A stretch of DNA of 64,000 bases from Luteimonas sp. S4-F44. Its GTDB lineage: Bacteria; Pseudomonadota; Gammaproteobacteria; Xanthomonadales; Xanthomonadaceae. This document shows positions 47,676 through 57,515 of the stretch, piece after piece. Position 1 is the stretch's first letter. Each line of letters opens with the position of its first letter. The position numbers and the translations under genes are program-made. The notes beneath the pieces were generated by a model, which saw only the letters and a program-made list of their open reading frames with translations, did no database searches and was not told the origin of the DNA. The stretch is taken from the NCBI RefSeq assembly GCF_022637415.1, contig NZ_CP093340.1:2914001-2978000 (forward strand), written 5' to 3'.

Positions 47676-50453
47676 ATGCTCGAACTGTTGTTGGCCCTGC
47701 CCTTCGTGCTGGCGCTCGTCGTCGCCCTCTCGGCGCACGCGTCGCGTCGCACTACCGCCTGGCTCGCCGGCCTTGTGCCGTTGCTGGGACTGGCGGTATT
47801 GGCGGCAGCGGCCGGCGACGTGTTCGACGGCACGATCCTTCGCACCGGCTACGAATGGATTCCCGAGGCCGGGCTCGATTTCAGCCTGCGCATGGATGGC
47901 CTGGCTTGGACCTTCGCATTGATGGTGCTGGGCATCGGCGGGCTGGTGGTGCTCTACGGCGCCTACTACCTGTCGCCGAAGGACAGCTCGCGCCGGTTCT
48001 TCACCTATTTGCTGCTGTTCATGGGCGCGATGCTGGGCATGGTCCTGGCCGGCAACCTGCTGCTGCTGGCGGTGTTCTGGGAACTGACCTCGATCAGCTC
48101 GTTCCTGCTCATCGGGTTCTGGTCGCATCGCCAGGACGCCCGCCAGGGCGCGCGCATGGCCCTGACGATCACCGGCATGGGCGGTCTTGCGCTGCTGGGC
48201 GGCGTGCTGCTGATCGGGCGTATCGTCGGCAGCTACGACCTCGATGCGGTGCTCGCGGCCGGCGACACGATCCGCGCCAGCCACCTCTACCCCGCGGCGC
48301 TGGCCCTGGTGCTGCTGGGCGTGTTCACCAAGAGTGCGCAGTTCCCATTCCATTTCTGGCTGCCGCAGGCGATGGCTGCGCCCACGCCGGTCTCGGCCTA
48401 TCTGCACTCGGCGACGATGGTCAAAGCGGGCGTGTTCCTGCTCGCGCGGCTGCACCCGGCGCTGGCGGGCACCGACCTGTTCTTCTATGTCGTCACCGGT
48501 GTCGGTGCGACGACATTGCTGGTCGGCGCCTGGTTCGCGATCTTCCAGCACGATATTAAGGGGCTGCTGGCCTACTCGACGATCTCGCACCTGGGCCTGA
48601 TCACGCTGCTGTTCGGCCTGTCGACCGACATGGCCGTGGTCGCCGGCCTGTTCCACATCCTCAACCACGCCATGTTCAAGGCCTCGCTGTTCATGGCGGC
48701 GGGCATCATCGACCACGAGGCCGGGACCCGCGACATGCGCCGGCTCGGCAACCTCCGGCGCCTGATGCCGATGACCAGCGCCCTGGCGATCATCGCCTCG
48801 CTGGCGATGGCGGGTATTCCGCTGCTCAATGGCTTCCTGTCCAAGGAGATGTTCTTCGCCGAGGCGCTGGAGATCGGCGGGCACGGCACGGTGCGGCTGG
48901 TCATCAGCGTCGCCGCGCTGCTGGCAGGCGTGTTCGGCATCGCCTACAGCCTGCGCTTCGTGCACGACACGTTCTTCGGCAACGGGCCGCGCGCACTGGA
49001 TGTGGTACCACACGAGCCGCCGCGCTGGATGCGCATCCCGGTCGGTGTGCTCGCGGTCTTGTGCCTGGTGATCGGCATCGCGCCCGCGTTGACGGTGCAG
49101 CCGCTGCTGCGCACGATGGTCGCCGGCACGCTCGGCGATGCCGCGCCCGCGTTCAGTCTCGCGGTCTGGCACGGGGTGAACCTGCCGCTGCTGATGAGCG
49201 TGGCCAGCCTGGTGCTGGGCGTGACGCTGTACTTCGGCCTGCGCCGGTTGCTCGACTTCCACGCGGTGGTCACCCGGTCGATTGGCCGGCACGTGTTCCA
49301 CGTCAACATCGAACGCCTGTTCTCGCTGGCGCGCGCCTTCACCGCACGCGTGGCCAACGGCCGCCTGCAGCGCAGCTTGCTGGGCCTGCTGCTGGTCGCG
49401 TTGCTGCTCGCCGGCTGGCCGCTCATCGGCGAGATCGGCGCGATCCTGGCCGCCGCACCGCGCTCGCAGACCATGCCGGCGATCGGCTGGATCCTGTGGA
49501 CGCTGCTGGTGGCCGCATCGATCGGCACGGTCATCGTGCACGGCAAGCGGCTGACCGCGCTGATCGTGATCGGTGGTGTCGGCCTGACCGTGAGCCTGAT
49601 GTTCGTCTACCTGTCGGCGCCGGATCTGGCACTGACCCAGCTGCTGGTGGAGATGGTCACCATCGCGCTGATGATGATGGCGCTCAATTACCTGCCCAAG
49701 CAGTCGAAGGTCGCGCGTACGCCGCTGCGCAAGGTCCGCGACGTCGCGATCTCGCTGATCGCCGGCGGCGGACTGGCAACGCTGGCCTACGCGATGATGA
49801 TGGCGCCAGTGGACACGATCTCCGGCGAACTGCTGGTGCGCTCGCTGCCCGAGGCCTACGGACGCAACGTTGTCAACGTGATCCTGGTCGACTTCCGCGG
49901 CTTCGACACCTTCGGCGAGATCACCGTGTTCGGCACCGCGGCGCTGGTGGTGCACGCGCTGCTGCGCTGGGCGCGGCTGCAGCCCGACGAAGTGATGCCC
50001 GGCCCGCCTGTGCAACTGCCGATCGCGGCCGACCTCACTCAGTTGCTGTTCCCGCTGGCGCTCACGGTCTCGATCTACCTGTTCCTGCGAGGGCACAACG
50101 CCCCGGGCGGCGGCTTCATCGCCGGCCTGGTGTTCGCGGTGCCGGTGCTGGTGAAGTATGTCCTGCAGGGCGCGCGCGCGGTCGAGGCGACGTTCGGCTT
50201 CGACTACCTGCGCGGCATCGGCATCGGCCTGCTGCTGGCCGTCATCGGCGGCGTCGGCTCGTGGTGGTTCGGCCTTCCGTTCCTGACCAGCGGCCACATC
50301 GACCTGAACCTGCCCGTCGTGGGCCTGCTGCCGCTGGCCAGCGCCCTCGTCTTCGACACCGGCGTCTACGTAGTGGTGTTCGCCGGCACGCTGCTGATGC
50401 TCTCCACGATGGGCACGGTCAAGCAGCGCCAGGCCAGCGAGGAGGCGCCCTGA
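47676..50453 (+). CDS. mrpA: Mrp Na+/H+ antiporter subunit A with fused MnhB domain
   Basis: The 925-residue polytopic protein is the largest subunit of the multisubunit cation/proton antiporter. The proton-conducting NuoL-like core shows MLGMVLAGNLLLLAVFWELTS-type helices, KSAQFPFHFWLPQAMAAPTPVSA, SATMVKAGVFLLARL and FHILNHAMFKASLFM. Its C-terminal part (about 770-925) matches MrpB (FLRGHNAPGGGFIAGLVFA), so subunits A and B are one chain, as in group 2 Pha/Mnh systems. AAGGAG precedes ATG 47676. It heads a tightly overlapping operon through 53484. Confidence 0.95.
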   Translation: MLELLLALPFVLALVVALSAHASRRTTAWLAGLVPLLGLAVLAAAAGDVFDGTILRTGYEWIPEAGLDFSLRMDGLAWTFALMVLGIGGLVVLYGAYYLSPKDSSRRFFTYLLLFMGAMLGMVLAGNLLLLAVFWELTSISSFLLIGFWSHRQDARQGARMALTITGMGGLALLGGVLLIGRIVGSYDLDAVLAAGDTIRASHLYPAALALVLLGVFTKSAQFPFHFWLPQAMAAPTPVSAYLHSATMVKAGVFLLARLHPALAGTDLFFYVVTGVGATTLLVGAWFAIFQHDIKGLLAYSTISHLGLITLLFGLSTDMAVVAGLFHILNHAMFKASLFMAAGIIDHEAGTRDMRRLGNLRRLMPMTSALAIIASLAMAGIPLLNGFLSKEMFFAEALEIGGHGTVRLVISVAALLAGVFGIAYSLRFVHDTFFGNGPRALDVVPHEPPRWMRIPVGVLAVLCLVIGIAPALTVQPLLRTMVAGTLGDAAPAFSLAVWHGVNLPLLMSVASLVLGVTLYFGLRRLLDFHAVVTRSIGRHVFHVNIERLFSLARAFTARVANGRLQRSLLGLLLVALLLAGWPLIGEIGAILAAAPRSQTMPAIGWILWTLLVAASIGTVIVHGKRLTALIVIGGVGLTVSLMFVYLSAPDLALTQLLVEMVTIALMMMALNYLPKQSKVARTPLRKVRDVAISLIAGGGLATLAYAMMMAPVDTISGELLVRSLPEAYGRNVVNVILVDFRGFDTFGEITVFGTAALVVHALLRWARLQPDEVMPGPPVQLPIAADLTQLLFPLALTVSIYLFLRGHNAPGGGFIAGLVFAVPVLVKYVLQGARAVEATFGFDYLRGIGIGLLLAVIGGVGSWWFGLPFLTSGHIDLNLPVVGLLPLASALVFDTGVYVVVFAGTLLMLSTMGTVKQRQASEEAP

Positions 50454-50818
50454 TGGAATTCGCGATCGCCAGCGCCATCGGCGTGCTTGCCGCCTCGGGT
50501 GTGTACCTGCTGCTGCGCGCACGCACCTTCGACGTCATCCTCGGACTGACATTGCTCTCGTATGCCACCAACCTGCTGATCTTCTCGTCAGGCCGCATCG
50601 TGGTCGGCAAGCCCCCGATCCTGGGCGACGGCATTCCAGAAACGCTGGCCAGCTACACCGATCCGCTGCCGCAAGCGCTGGTGCTGACCGCCATCGTGAT
50701 CGCCTTCGCAATGACCGCGGTGACCGTGGTCATCGCGATGCGCGAGCATTCGGACCTGCGCACCGACCATGTTGACGGCGAAGAACCCGACGATGAGCAG
50801 CGCGGGGGCGGGCGATGA
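50453..50818 (+). CDS. mrpC: Mrp antiporter subunit C (NuoK-like)
   Basis: The 121-residue protein has three helices and the NuoK-type segment FDVILGLTLLSYATNLLIF, followed by DPLPQALVLTAIVIAFAMTA. The start shares a base with the mrpA stop (TGATG). It gives antiport structure to the complex; the acidic C-terminal tail is cytoplasmic. Confidence 0.94.
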   Translation: MEFAIASAIGVLAASGVYLLLRARTFDVILGLTLLSYATNLLIFSSGRIVVGKPPILGDGIPETLASYTDPLPQALVLTAIVIAFAMTAVTVVIAMREHSDLRTDHVDGEEPDDEQRGGGR

Positions 50819-52344
50819 ACCACATCGCGATCGCGCCGATCCTGGTACCGCTGATCACCGGCGCCTTGCTGCTGCTGTTGGAGCGCCGGCATCGCGCCTC
50901 GACGCTGCGGCTGTGGGCGTGGATGGGCATGGCGGTGCTGCTGGCGGTCAGCGTCGCGTTGCTGCTGCAGGTCCAGCGCGAGGAGATGCTGGTCTATCTG
51001 CTCGGCGACTGGCCTGCTCGGCTGGGCATCGCGCTGATGGTCGATCGCCTCTCGGCGATGATGGTGATGACCACCACGCTGCTCGCGATCCCGTGCCTGC
51101 TCTATGCCTGCGCCGGCTGGGACAAGCGCGCACTGCACTTCCATGCCTTGTTCCAGGTCCAGCTCGCGGGCCTCAACGGCTCGTTCCTGACCGGCGACCT
51201 GTTCAACCTGTTCGTGTTCTTCGAGGTGATGCTGATCGCCTCCTACGGTCTGCTGCTGAGCGGCGCGCGCGGCGCGCGGATCAAGGCCGGCATGCACTAC
51301 GTGGTGTTCAACATCGCGGCATCGACGGTGTTTTTGCTCGCGCTCGGACTGCTCTACGGCCTGCTGGGCACATTGAACATGGCCGAGCTGGCGGTGCGTG
51401 TGGCGCAGGTGCCGCCCGAGACCGCGCCGCTGGTTCGGGCCGGTGCCGGCTTGCTGCTGTTGGTGTTCTGCGCCAAAGCCGCGCTGTTGCCGTTGTACCT
51501 GTGGCTGCCGGAAGCCTACGCACGGGCACCGGCAGCGGTGGCGGCACTGTTCACCATCATGACCAAGGTCGGCCTCTACGCGATCCTGCGTGTTTTCACC
51601 CTGGTGTTCGGCGCCGACGCCGGCCTGCTGGCCGACCTCGCCTGGCCGTGGCTGCTGCCGGCCGGCGCAGCGACGATGGTGCTGGCCGCTCTCGGCGTGG
51701 TCGGCGCGCCGCGACTGCGCATCGGCGTGGCGTATCTGGTGCTGTTGTCGGCGGGCATGCTGTTCGTCGCGTTCGCGCTCGCCAACCGTGGCGCGATCTC
51801 CGCCGGGCTGTATTACCTGCCCCACAGCGTGTTCGTGACCGCGGCGCTGTTCCTGCTGGCCGACATCATCCAGCGCCACCGCGGCAGCACCGGTGATTAC
51901 CTGATGCCGATCGCCTCGATGCCTGGCAAGACGGTGCCGGCGCTGCTGTTCCTGATCGCGGCGATCTCGGTCACCGGCCTGCCGCCGCTGTCAGGCTTCA
52001 TCGGCAAGCTGCAACTACTCAACTCGGTTCCCGAGTCGGTTATCGGCTGGGTCTGGGCCGCGATCCTGGTCAGCAGCCTGATGGCGATCATCGGCCTGTC
52101 GCGCAGCGGCACGCGGCTGTTCTGGCGCGTCGATCCGGTTCCCGAGGGCACAGCGCCGATGCCGCTGCGCCGCTCGGAGATCGCCGCGACCATGCTGCTG
52201 CTCGGCTACGGTGTAGCGATGACGATCTTCGCCGGGCCGCTGCTGCGTTACACCGACGCGACCGCCGCACAACTGCTCGATACCGGCGCGACGGTCGAGC
52301 GCGTCGGCGGGACCACGCCGTTGATCCGGGAGCCCTCACGATGA
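50815..52344 (+). CDS. mrpD: Mrp antiporter subunit D (NuoM/N-like)
   Basis: The 509-residue protein has about 14 helices, with proton-channel signatures FNLFVFFEVMLIASYGLLL, KAALLPLYLWLPEAYARAPA and TGLPPLSGFIGKLQLL. ATG 50815 overlaps the mrpC stop by 4 bp (ATGA). Confidence 0.95.
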   Translation: MNHIAIAPILVPLITGALLLLLERRHRASTLRLWAWMGMAVLLAVSVALLLQVQREEMLVYLLGDWPARLGIALMVDRLSAMMVMTTTLLAIPCLLYACAGWDKRALHFHALFQVQLAGLNGSFLTGDLFNLFVFFEVMLIASYGLLLSGARGARIKAGMHYVVFNIAASTVFLLALGLLYGLLGTLNMAELAVRVAQVPPETAPLVRAGAGLLLLVFCAKAALLPLYLWLPEAYARAPAAVAALFTIMTKVGLYAILRVFTLVFGADAGLLADLAWPWLLPAGAATMVLAALGVVGAPRLRIGVAYLVLLSAGMLFVAFALANRGAISAGLYYLPHSVFVTAALFLLADIIQRHRGSTGDYLMPIASMPGKTVPALLFLIAAISVTGLPPLSGFIGKLQLLNSVPESVIGWVWAAILVSSLMAIIGLSRSGTRLFWRVDPVPEGTAPMPLRRSEIAATMLLLGYGVAMTIFAGPLLRYTDATAAQLLDTGATVERVGGTTPLIREPSR

Positions 52345-52829
52345 AGCGCCGTCTGCTGCCGTCGATCCCGCAGAGCCTGACGGTCTTCGCGTTCTGGCTG
52401 TTGATGGCCGAGGACTTCAGCCCGGCCAACATCGTCATGGCACTGCTGCTGGCCTGGCTGATGCCGCTGCTGGCCTCGCGGATGGAACGCGAGTTCGCCC
52501 AACTGGGCCGGCTGCGCGGCGTCTGGGCGCTCGGCGCGCGCGTGCTATGGGACATTGTAGTCGCCAACATGACCGTCGCCCGGCAGGTGCTCGGCCCCCG
52601 CGACAAGCTCAACTCCCAGTTTGTCTGGTTGCCGCTGGATCTCACCAACATCCACGGCATCTCCGCGCTGACAAGCCTGATCACGCTGACGCCCGGAACC
52701 GTGTCCGCGGAACTGTCGGAAGACCGCCGGTTTCTGTTGATCCACTGCCTGAGTACCGACGATCCCGACGCGCTGGTCGCCGAGATCAAGGATCGCTACG
52801 AGGCCCCGCTGCGGGAGATCTTCCCATGA
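52341..52829 (+). CDS. mrpE: Mrp antiporter subunit E
   Basis: The 162-residue protein has two N-terminal helices and a soluble C-terminal domain with the family segment TSLITLTPGTVSAELSED and HCLSTDDPD. It starts at ATG 52341, overlapping mrpD by 4 bp. Confidence 0.94.
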   Translation: MKRRLLPSIPQSLTVFAFWLLMAEDFSPANIVMALLLAWLMPLLASRMEREFAQLGRLRGVWALGARVLWDIVVANMTVARQVLGPRDKLNSQFVWLPLDLTNIHGISALTSLITLTPGTVSAELSEDRRFLLIHCLSTDDPDALVAEIKDRYEAPLREIFP

Positions 52830-53110
52830 ACGGCAATCCCCTGATCGAACTGGCCATCATTGCCGGGATGCACCTGGTCGGCATCGCCATGCTGTTGTCG
52901 ACGTGGCGATTGCTGCGCGGTCCCACTGCGCCCGACCGCATCCTCGCGCTCGACACGCTCTACGTCAGCTCGATCGCCCAGCTCATTCTGTTCGGCATGC
53001 TGATGGACACCGAGATCTACTTCGAGGCGGCACTGATCATCGCGATGCTCGGCTTCGTCGGTACCGTGGTGCTGAGCAAGTACGTGATCCGCCGGGACGT
53101 CGTCGAATGA
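52826..53110 (+). CDS. mrpF: Mrp antiporter subunit F
   Basis: The 94-residue, three-helix protein has RGPTAPDRILALDTLY and EAALIIAMLGFVGTVVLSKY, diagnostic of MrpF. ATG 52826 overlaps the mrpE stop by 4 bp. Confidence 0.94.
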   Translation: MNGNPLIELAIIAGMHLVGIAMLLSTWRLLRGPTAPDRILALDTLYVSSIAQLILFGMLMDTEIYFEAALIIAMLGFVGTVVLSKYVIRRDVVE

Positions 53111-53484
53111 ACATCGTCCTCGACCTCGTCATCGCGCTGTTGCTGCTGGTGGGGTGCTTCTTCACCTTGCTCGGCGCGATCGCGCTGCTCAAGCTGCGCG
53201 ACTTCTTCCAGCGTGTCCACGGCCCGGCCAAGGCCAGCACGCTGGGCGTGGGCTGCATTCTGTTCGCCTCGATCCTCTACCACTCGGTCAACGAGAGCGG
53301 CGTGCATCCGCGCGAACTGCTGATCACCGTGTTTCTGTTCCTGACCGCTCCGATCAGCGCGCACTTGATGTCGCGCGCCGCGCTGTCGCTGATGGACAAC
53401 CGGCCTCCGCACCCCAAGCGTACGCCCGATGCGAGCCAGCGCGTGGTCGACGACGACGATCCGGCCCCGCCCGAGCGCGACTGA
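53107..53484 (+). CDS. mrpG: Mrp antiporter subunit G
   Basis: The 125-residue protein has three helices with the MrpG core FTLLGAIALLKLRDFFQRVHG followed by PAKASTLGVG and TAPISAHLMSRAAL, plus an acidic, hydrophilic C-terminal tail. It starts at ATG 53107 overlapping mrpF, and is the last gene of the operon. Confidence 0.94.
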   Translation: MNIVLDLVIALLLLVGCFFTLLGAIALLKLRDFFQRVHGPAKASTLGVGCILFASILYHSVNESGVHPRELLITVFLFLTAPISAHLMSRAALSLMDNRPPHPKRTPDASQRVVDDDDPAPPERD

Positions 53485-53525
53485 CCCAGGCCAGCCGCGC
53501 CTTTCGGGCGTGAGACGACGCGCCG

Positions 53526-54188
53526 TCAGCCGCAGCCTTCGACGTAGTCGATCTGCGGCGGCACGCCGATGCGCCATTCGGTGACCTTGCCGGCCGCATC
53601 GGTCTCGAACACCAGAGCCTTGTCGCCTTCGGCGACACGCAGCGTTTGCGCACCCGCCACGTACTTGTGCGGCGAGGCTTCGACGCGCCCGCCGTAGAGA
53701 CGCTCGATCTCGGCCCGGTCCATGCCGACCTTGCCACCGCCCGGCGCGGTGTAGCCCTCGTTGCGGACGTCGATCCGGACGAAGCGATCGCCCTCCATCA
53801 TGAAACCGAGCCGGTAGTCGGTGGTGCCGATCGGCTGTGGCTTGAGGATGTAACAGCCGCCCGGCTCCGAGGGCGCCGCGTCGCCGAGGTCGTTGCCCCA
53901 GGACATGCGCACCTCCTCTTCAGTGCTGCCGAAGGCAGCCGGTCCGAAGCCGTCGAATGTGATCACGCCATCGACCACCTGCGGGATGTTCGTGCCCGGC
54001 GCCTGCGCGGGGGCCGGCGGCGTGTCGGTGCCGTCGGCCGGCATCGGCGGCGAGCCCGCGGGCGCGGGGTCGGCGACCTGCGGCGTGCGGCCATCGGCGT
54101 CGGCGCCCGAGGTCGGCGCGGACGAGCGGTCGCCGCAGGCCGACAATGCGAGCGCAAGCAAGGCGACGGCAGGCAGGGTCTGCTTCAT
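53526..54188 (-). CDS. Lipoprotein of unknown function
   Basis: The 220-residue protein has a lipobox LALSAC near residue 18, then a Pro/Ala/Gly-rich linker to about residue 70. A compact domain follows: GVITFDGFGPAAFGSTEEEV and GKVGMDRAEIERLYGGRVE. That pattern resembles periplasmic lectin-like or SH3-type small domains seen in hypothetical lipoproteins; no family was recognised. The ATG at 54188 has GGAG upstream. It converges with the mrp operon. Confidence 0.85.
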   Translation of the reverse strand: MKQTLPAVALLALALSACGDRSSAPTSGADADGRTPQVADPAPAGSPPMPADGTDTPPAPAQAPGTNIPQVVDGVITFDGFGPAAFGSTEEEVRMSWGNDLGDAAPSEPGGCYILKPQPIGTTDYRLGFMMEGDRFVRIDVRNEGYTAPGGGKVGMDRAEIERLYGGRVEASPHKYVAGAQTLRVAEGDKALVFETDAAGKVTEWRIGVPPQIDYVEGCG

Positions 54189-54349
54189 GGGCAACTCCAC
54201 GGACAATGACCGCACCAGCGTCGGCGAGCCCATGTGAATAAGCTGCGAACTGGGCGACCAACCGCGGCCGACGCACACCGGCGCGACCGAGCGGTGCCGC
54301 CGCGCTTGCCGCCCTGCATCGACCGCTGTTGCAGGCAGGCTGTCCTGCG

Positions 54350-55702
54350 CTAACGCGGCGGGACGAACCGGCGCTCCAGGCCCGCCCAGACGGTCTGGTA
54401 GTCCGCCTGCCGATGCGGGGCCTCGAGCGCCTGCATCGTCGGCCGCAGGACCCCACGGGTCTCGAACATGAAGGCCATCGTCTCGGCGATCACGTCGGGT
54501 TTGGAGAGGTCGGCGGCGCTGGCCTTGTCGAACGTGGCCGCATCCGGCCCGTGACCGCTCATGCAGTTGTGCAGCGAACAGGCACCGGGCGAGAAGCCAT
54601 CGGCCTTGGCGTCGTACTGGCCGTGCACCAGTCCCATGAACTCGCTGGCGACGTTGCGATGGAACCACGGCGGCCGGAACGTATGCTGGGCCACCAGCCA
54701 ACGCGGCGGGAAGATCGCGAAGTCGAGATTGGCCGTGCCGGGGGTGTCGCTGGGCGAGGTGAGCACGGTGAAGATGCTCGGGTCCGGGTGGTCGAAGCTG
54801 ATCGAGCCGATCGTGTTGAACCGGCGCAGGTCGTACTTGTACGGCGCGTAGTTGCCATGCCAGCCGACGACGTCGAGCGGCGAATGCCCGATCGGCGCCT
54901 GCCACAGATGCCCCTGGAACTTTGCGATCAGCGAGAAGTCACCTTCGATGTCTTCGTAGCGCGCGACCGGGGTCAGGAAGTCGCGCGGATTGGCCAGGCC
55001 GTTGGCGCCGATCGGGCCGAGGTCGGGCAGCCGCAGCGCGCGCCCCTGGTTCTCGCACACGTAGCCGCGGCTCGCCCCGTCGGGCAGTTCGACGCGAAAG
55101 CGGATGCCGCGCGGAATCACCGCGATTTCCTGCGGCTCGACTTCCAGCGTGCCGAGCTCGGTCGCCACGACCAGGCGCCCCAGCTGCGGCACCAGCAACA
55201 ACTCGCCGTCGGCACTGTAGAAGAAGCGGTCGGCCATCGACGTATTGGCCGCGTAGACGTGGATGCCCACGCCGTCGTAGGCCCCGGCGCCGCCACTGCC
55301 GCCCATCGAGAACAGGCCATCGACGAAATCGACCGGCGTCTCGGGCAATGGGATCGGGCTCCAGCGCAGTTGCTCGGGCGTCACCGGGCCGCGATCGAAC
55401 CCGTCGTGGAAGCGCGGCTGCGCAAACGGCACGAAGCGCCCGTGCAGCACCGCCGGGCGGATGCGATACAGCCAACTACGGCGGTTCTCGCCGCGCGGCG
55501 CGGTGAACGCGGTGCCCGACAGTTGCTCTGCGTAGAGCCCGTGCGCGACGCGCTGCGGCGAATTTTGGCCGACCGGCAACGTGCCCGGCTCGGCCTGGGT
55601 CGCGAACTCGTTGCCGAATCCGGACATGTACTCGAGCACCGGGCGCGCCTGCGCCGCGGCCTGCGGCATCGGGATGATTGTGTCGTCGATCGTTGCGTTC
55701 AT
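54350..55702 (-). CDS. hmgA: Homogentisate 1,2-dioxygenase
   Basis: The 450-residue non-haem iron enzyme opens the homogentisate ring to maleylacetoacetate. Iron-ligand region [18 protein letters not shown] and the NCMSGHGPD segment hold the His/Glu/His ligands; [13 protein letters not shown] is the conserved N-terminus. The ATG at 55702 (MNATIDD) follows hppD by 70 bp on the same strand, so both are probably one operon. Its product is the substrate of MaiA at 20375. Confidence 0.97.
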   Translation of the reverse strand: MNATIDDTIIPMPQAAAQARPVLEYMSGFGNEFATQAEPGTLPVGQNSPQRVAHGLYAEQLSGTAFTAPRGENRRSWLYRIRPAVLHGRFVPFAQPRFHDGFDRGPVTPEQLRWSPIPLPETPVDFVDGLFSMGGSGGAGAYDGVGIHVYAANTSMADRFFYSADGELLLVPQLGRLVVATELGTLEVEPQEIAVIPRGIRFRVELPDGASRGYVCENQGRALRLPDLGPIGANGLANPRDFLTPVARYEDIEGDFSLIAKFQGHLWQAPIGHSPLDVVGWHGNYAPYKYDLRRFNTIGSISFDHPDPSIFTVLTSPSDTPGTANLDFAIFPPRWLVAQHTFRPPWFHRNVASEFMGLVHGQYDAKADGFSPGACSLHNCMSGHGPDAATFDKASAADLSKPDVIAETMAFMFETRGVLRPTMQALEAPHRQADYQTVWAGLERRFVPPR

Positions 55703-55772
55703 CGCGTCACCTCGAGGATCGTTGCCATCGCCGCCACACGGTCGTCACGCGCGCCGCACGCCGGGCGCCATG

Positions 55773-56879
55773 TCACAGCACGCCGCGCTTCATCTGGTCG
55801 CGCTCGATGCTTTCGAACAGCGCCTGGAAGTTGCCCTCGCCGAAGCCCTCGTTGCCCTTGCGCTGGATGATCTCGAAGAAGATCGGGCCGAACGCATTCT
55901 CGGTGAAGATCTGCAGCAGCTTGCGCTGCTTGGTCTCCGGATCGGCATCGATCAGGATCTTGTTCCGGCGCAACCGCGGCACGTCCTCGCCATGGTTGGG
56001 AATGCGCTGGTCGATCACGTCGAAATAGGTCTCGGGCGTATCGAGGAAGGTGATGCCATGCTCGCGCATCTTCTCGATCGAGCTGTAGATGTCGTCGGTG
56101 AAGCAGGCGATGTGCTGGATACCCTCGCCCTTGTAGGCATCGAGGTACTCGTTGATCTGCGACTTGGGGTCACTGGACTCGTTGAGCGGAATGCGCACGA
56201 TGCCATCAGGCGCGGTCATCGCCTTGGACACCAGGCCGGTCTTGCTGCCCTTGATGTCGAAGTAACGGATCTCGCGGAAGTTGAACAGCTTCTCGTAGTA
56301 ATCCGACCACTTCTGCATGTTGCCGAAGTAGAGGTTGTGCGTGAGATGGTCGATGAAGGTCAGGCCGAACCCGACCGGGTTCTGGTCGGCGCCCTCGACC
56401 GGCACGTAGTCGTCGCCGTAGATCGAACCCGCATCGCCGTAGCGATCAACCAGATAGAGCATGCAGTCACCGATGCCCTTGACCACCGGCGCATCGACCG
56501 CCTTGGTGGATTCGCGCGCGCCGATCGCCTCGCCGCCGTTCTCCAACACACGTCCGTAGACCTCGTCGGCCGGCCGCTTGAACCGGATCGCGAACCCGCA
56601 GGCCGAGGGACCGTGAGCCTTGGCGAAATCGGCGGCGAACGAGTCGGGGTCGGCGTTGAGCAGGAAGTTCACCCCGCCCTGGCGGTACACGGTGATCGGC
56701 CGCGACTTGTGCCGGAGCACCGCCGAAAAGCCCATGTTGCGGAAGTACGCATGCATGGCATCGGCCTGGCCTGCCGGCGCTGCGAACTCGACGAATTCGA
56801 AGCCGTCGATGCCCATCGGATTCTCGAACGTGGTGACGTTCATGCCCAGATTGGGGCCGGTGTGTGCGGGGGCGCTCAT
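55773..56879 (-). CDS. hppD: 4-hydroxyphenylpyruvate dioxygenase
   Basis: The 368-residue alpha-ketoacid-dependent dioxygenase makes homogentisate from hydroxyphenylpyruvate. The iron ligands are visible as His in FIDHLTHNL, His in GIQHIACFTDDI and Glu in PIFFEIIQRKGN. The ATG at 56879 with GGAGTA upstream is chosen; a longer frame runs into the divergent marR gene. It is likely repressed by the MarR protein through the shared 79-bp region. Confidence 0.97.
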   Translation of the reverse strand: MSAPAHTGPNLGMNVTTFENPMGIDGFEFVEFAAPAGQADAMHAYFRNMGFSAVLRHKSRPITVYRQGGVNFLLNADPDSFAADFAKAHGPSACGFAIRFKRPADEVYGRVLENGGEAIGARESTKAVDAPVVKGIGDCMLYLVDRYGDAGSIYGDDYVPVEGADQNPVGFGLTFIDHLTHNLYFGNMQKWSDYYEKLFNFREIRYFDIKGSKTGLVSKAMTAPDGIVRIPLNESSDPKSQINEYLDAYKGEGIQHIACFTDDIYSSIEKMREHGITFLDTPETYFDVIDQRIPNHGEDVPRLRRNKILIDADPETKQRKLLQIFTENAFGPIFFEIIQRKGNEGFGEGNFQALFESIERDQMKRGVL

Positions 56880-56920
56880 GGGATACTCCGTGGCGTGACG
56901 AGGGCTTGGATGCCCGTTTA

Positions 56921-56938
56921 TAGTTTCAACTGCAACCA
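56921..56938. promoter_or_regulatory. Candidate operator between hppD and marR
   Basis: tagtttcaactgcaacca is partly palindromic (GTTtCAACTGcAAC core). It lies in the divergent hppD/marR intergenic region and matches 22061-22078 upstream of fahA at 14/18 positions. This position is usual for MarR autoregulatory operators. Confidence 0.55.
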
Positions 56939-56958
56939 CTTGCAAGGCGCACCGCACC

Positions 56959-57450
56959 ATGACGCAGTCGGTATCCCCTGTCGCTGAAGACGGGCAGGTC
57001 CCCCAGGCTCCTGAACACGCCACGCTCGACCTGGAGACGTTCCTGCCCTATCGGCTCAGTGTGCTGACCAATCACATCAGCCGGGGACTGGCGGACATCT
57101 ATTCCGAGCGGTTCGGGATCGGCGTGACCGAGTGGCGGGTCATCGCGGTGCTCGGCCGCGACCGCGGGCTGTCGGCGAACGAAGTGGCCGAACGCACCGC
57201 GATGGATAAGGTCGCCGTCAGCCGCGCAGTCGCCCGGCTGCTGGAGCGCGCGTTGCTGCTGCGCGGCATGCACGACAGCGACCGCCGACGCTCGGTGCTC
57301 GCGCTCAGCCCTGCCGGCGAAGCGGTCTACGACGTCGTGGCCCCGCTGGCGCTGGACTACCAACAGCGGGTGATGGCCCCGCTCGATGCCGACGAGCGCG
57401 CGACACTGCTCCGGCTGATGGACAAGCTCGAAGCGTCGCTGGCCGGCTGA
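56959..57450 (+). CDS. MarR family transcriptional regulator
   Basis: The 163-residue winged-helix protein has LTNHISRGLADIYSERFGIG and the helix-turn-helix NEVAERTAMDKVAVSRAVARL, then wing MHDSDRRRSVLALSPAGE, the MarR core. It is divergent from hppD with 79 bp between starts and is the obvious candidate regulator of tyrosine degradation, as HpdA/HmgR-type regulators are elsewhere. The ligand is presumably a pathway intermediate (inference). Confidence 0.92.
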   Translation: MTQSVSPVAEDGQVPQAPEHATLDLETFLPYRLSVLTNHISRGLADIYSERFGIGVTEWRVIAVLGRDRGLSANEVAERTAMDKVAVSRAVARLLERALLLRGMHDSDRRRSVLALSPAGEAVYDVVAPLALDYQQRVMAPLDADERATLLRLMDKLEASLAG

Positions 57451-57467
57451 TCTCCGGCTGCACAGAC

Positions 57468-57497
57468 GACAACGGCGGCCCGAAGGCCGCCGTTGTC
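57468..57497. terminator. Bidirectional hairpin terminator between marR and POT transporter
   Basis: GACAACGGCGGCC (57468-57480) and GGCCGCCGTTGTC (57485-57497) form a perfect 13-bp stem with a CGAA tetraloop, between convergent genes. Only a weak T run is present. Confidence 0.75.
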
Positions 57498-57515
57498 CGA
57501 TCCGATTCGACCGGC

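Noticed and set aside
47613..50522. A 969-codon open frame antisense to mrpA
   Set aside because: It mirrors the codon structure of mrpA, its product is Gln/Arg/His-rich and unlike any protein, and it has no ribosome-binding site. High-GC codon bias creates such shadows.
43831..54280. A 15-bp sequence ggccgacgcacaccg at 43831 and 54266
   Set aside because: Short, GC-rich and without extended flanking similarity; chance is sufficient.
54329..55870. 513-codon plus-strand frame opposite hmgA
   Set aside because: It lies wholly antisense to hmgA and has shadow composition.
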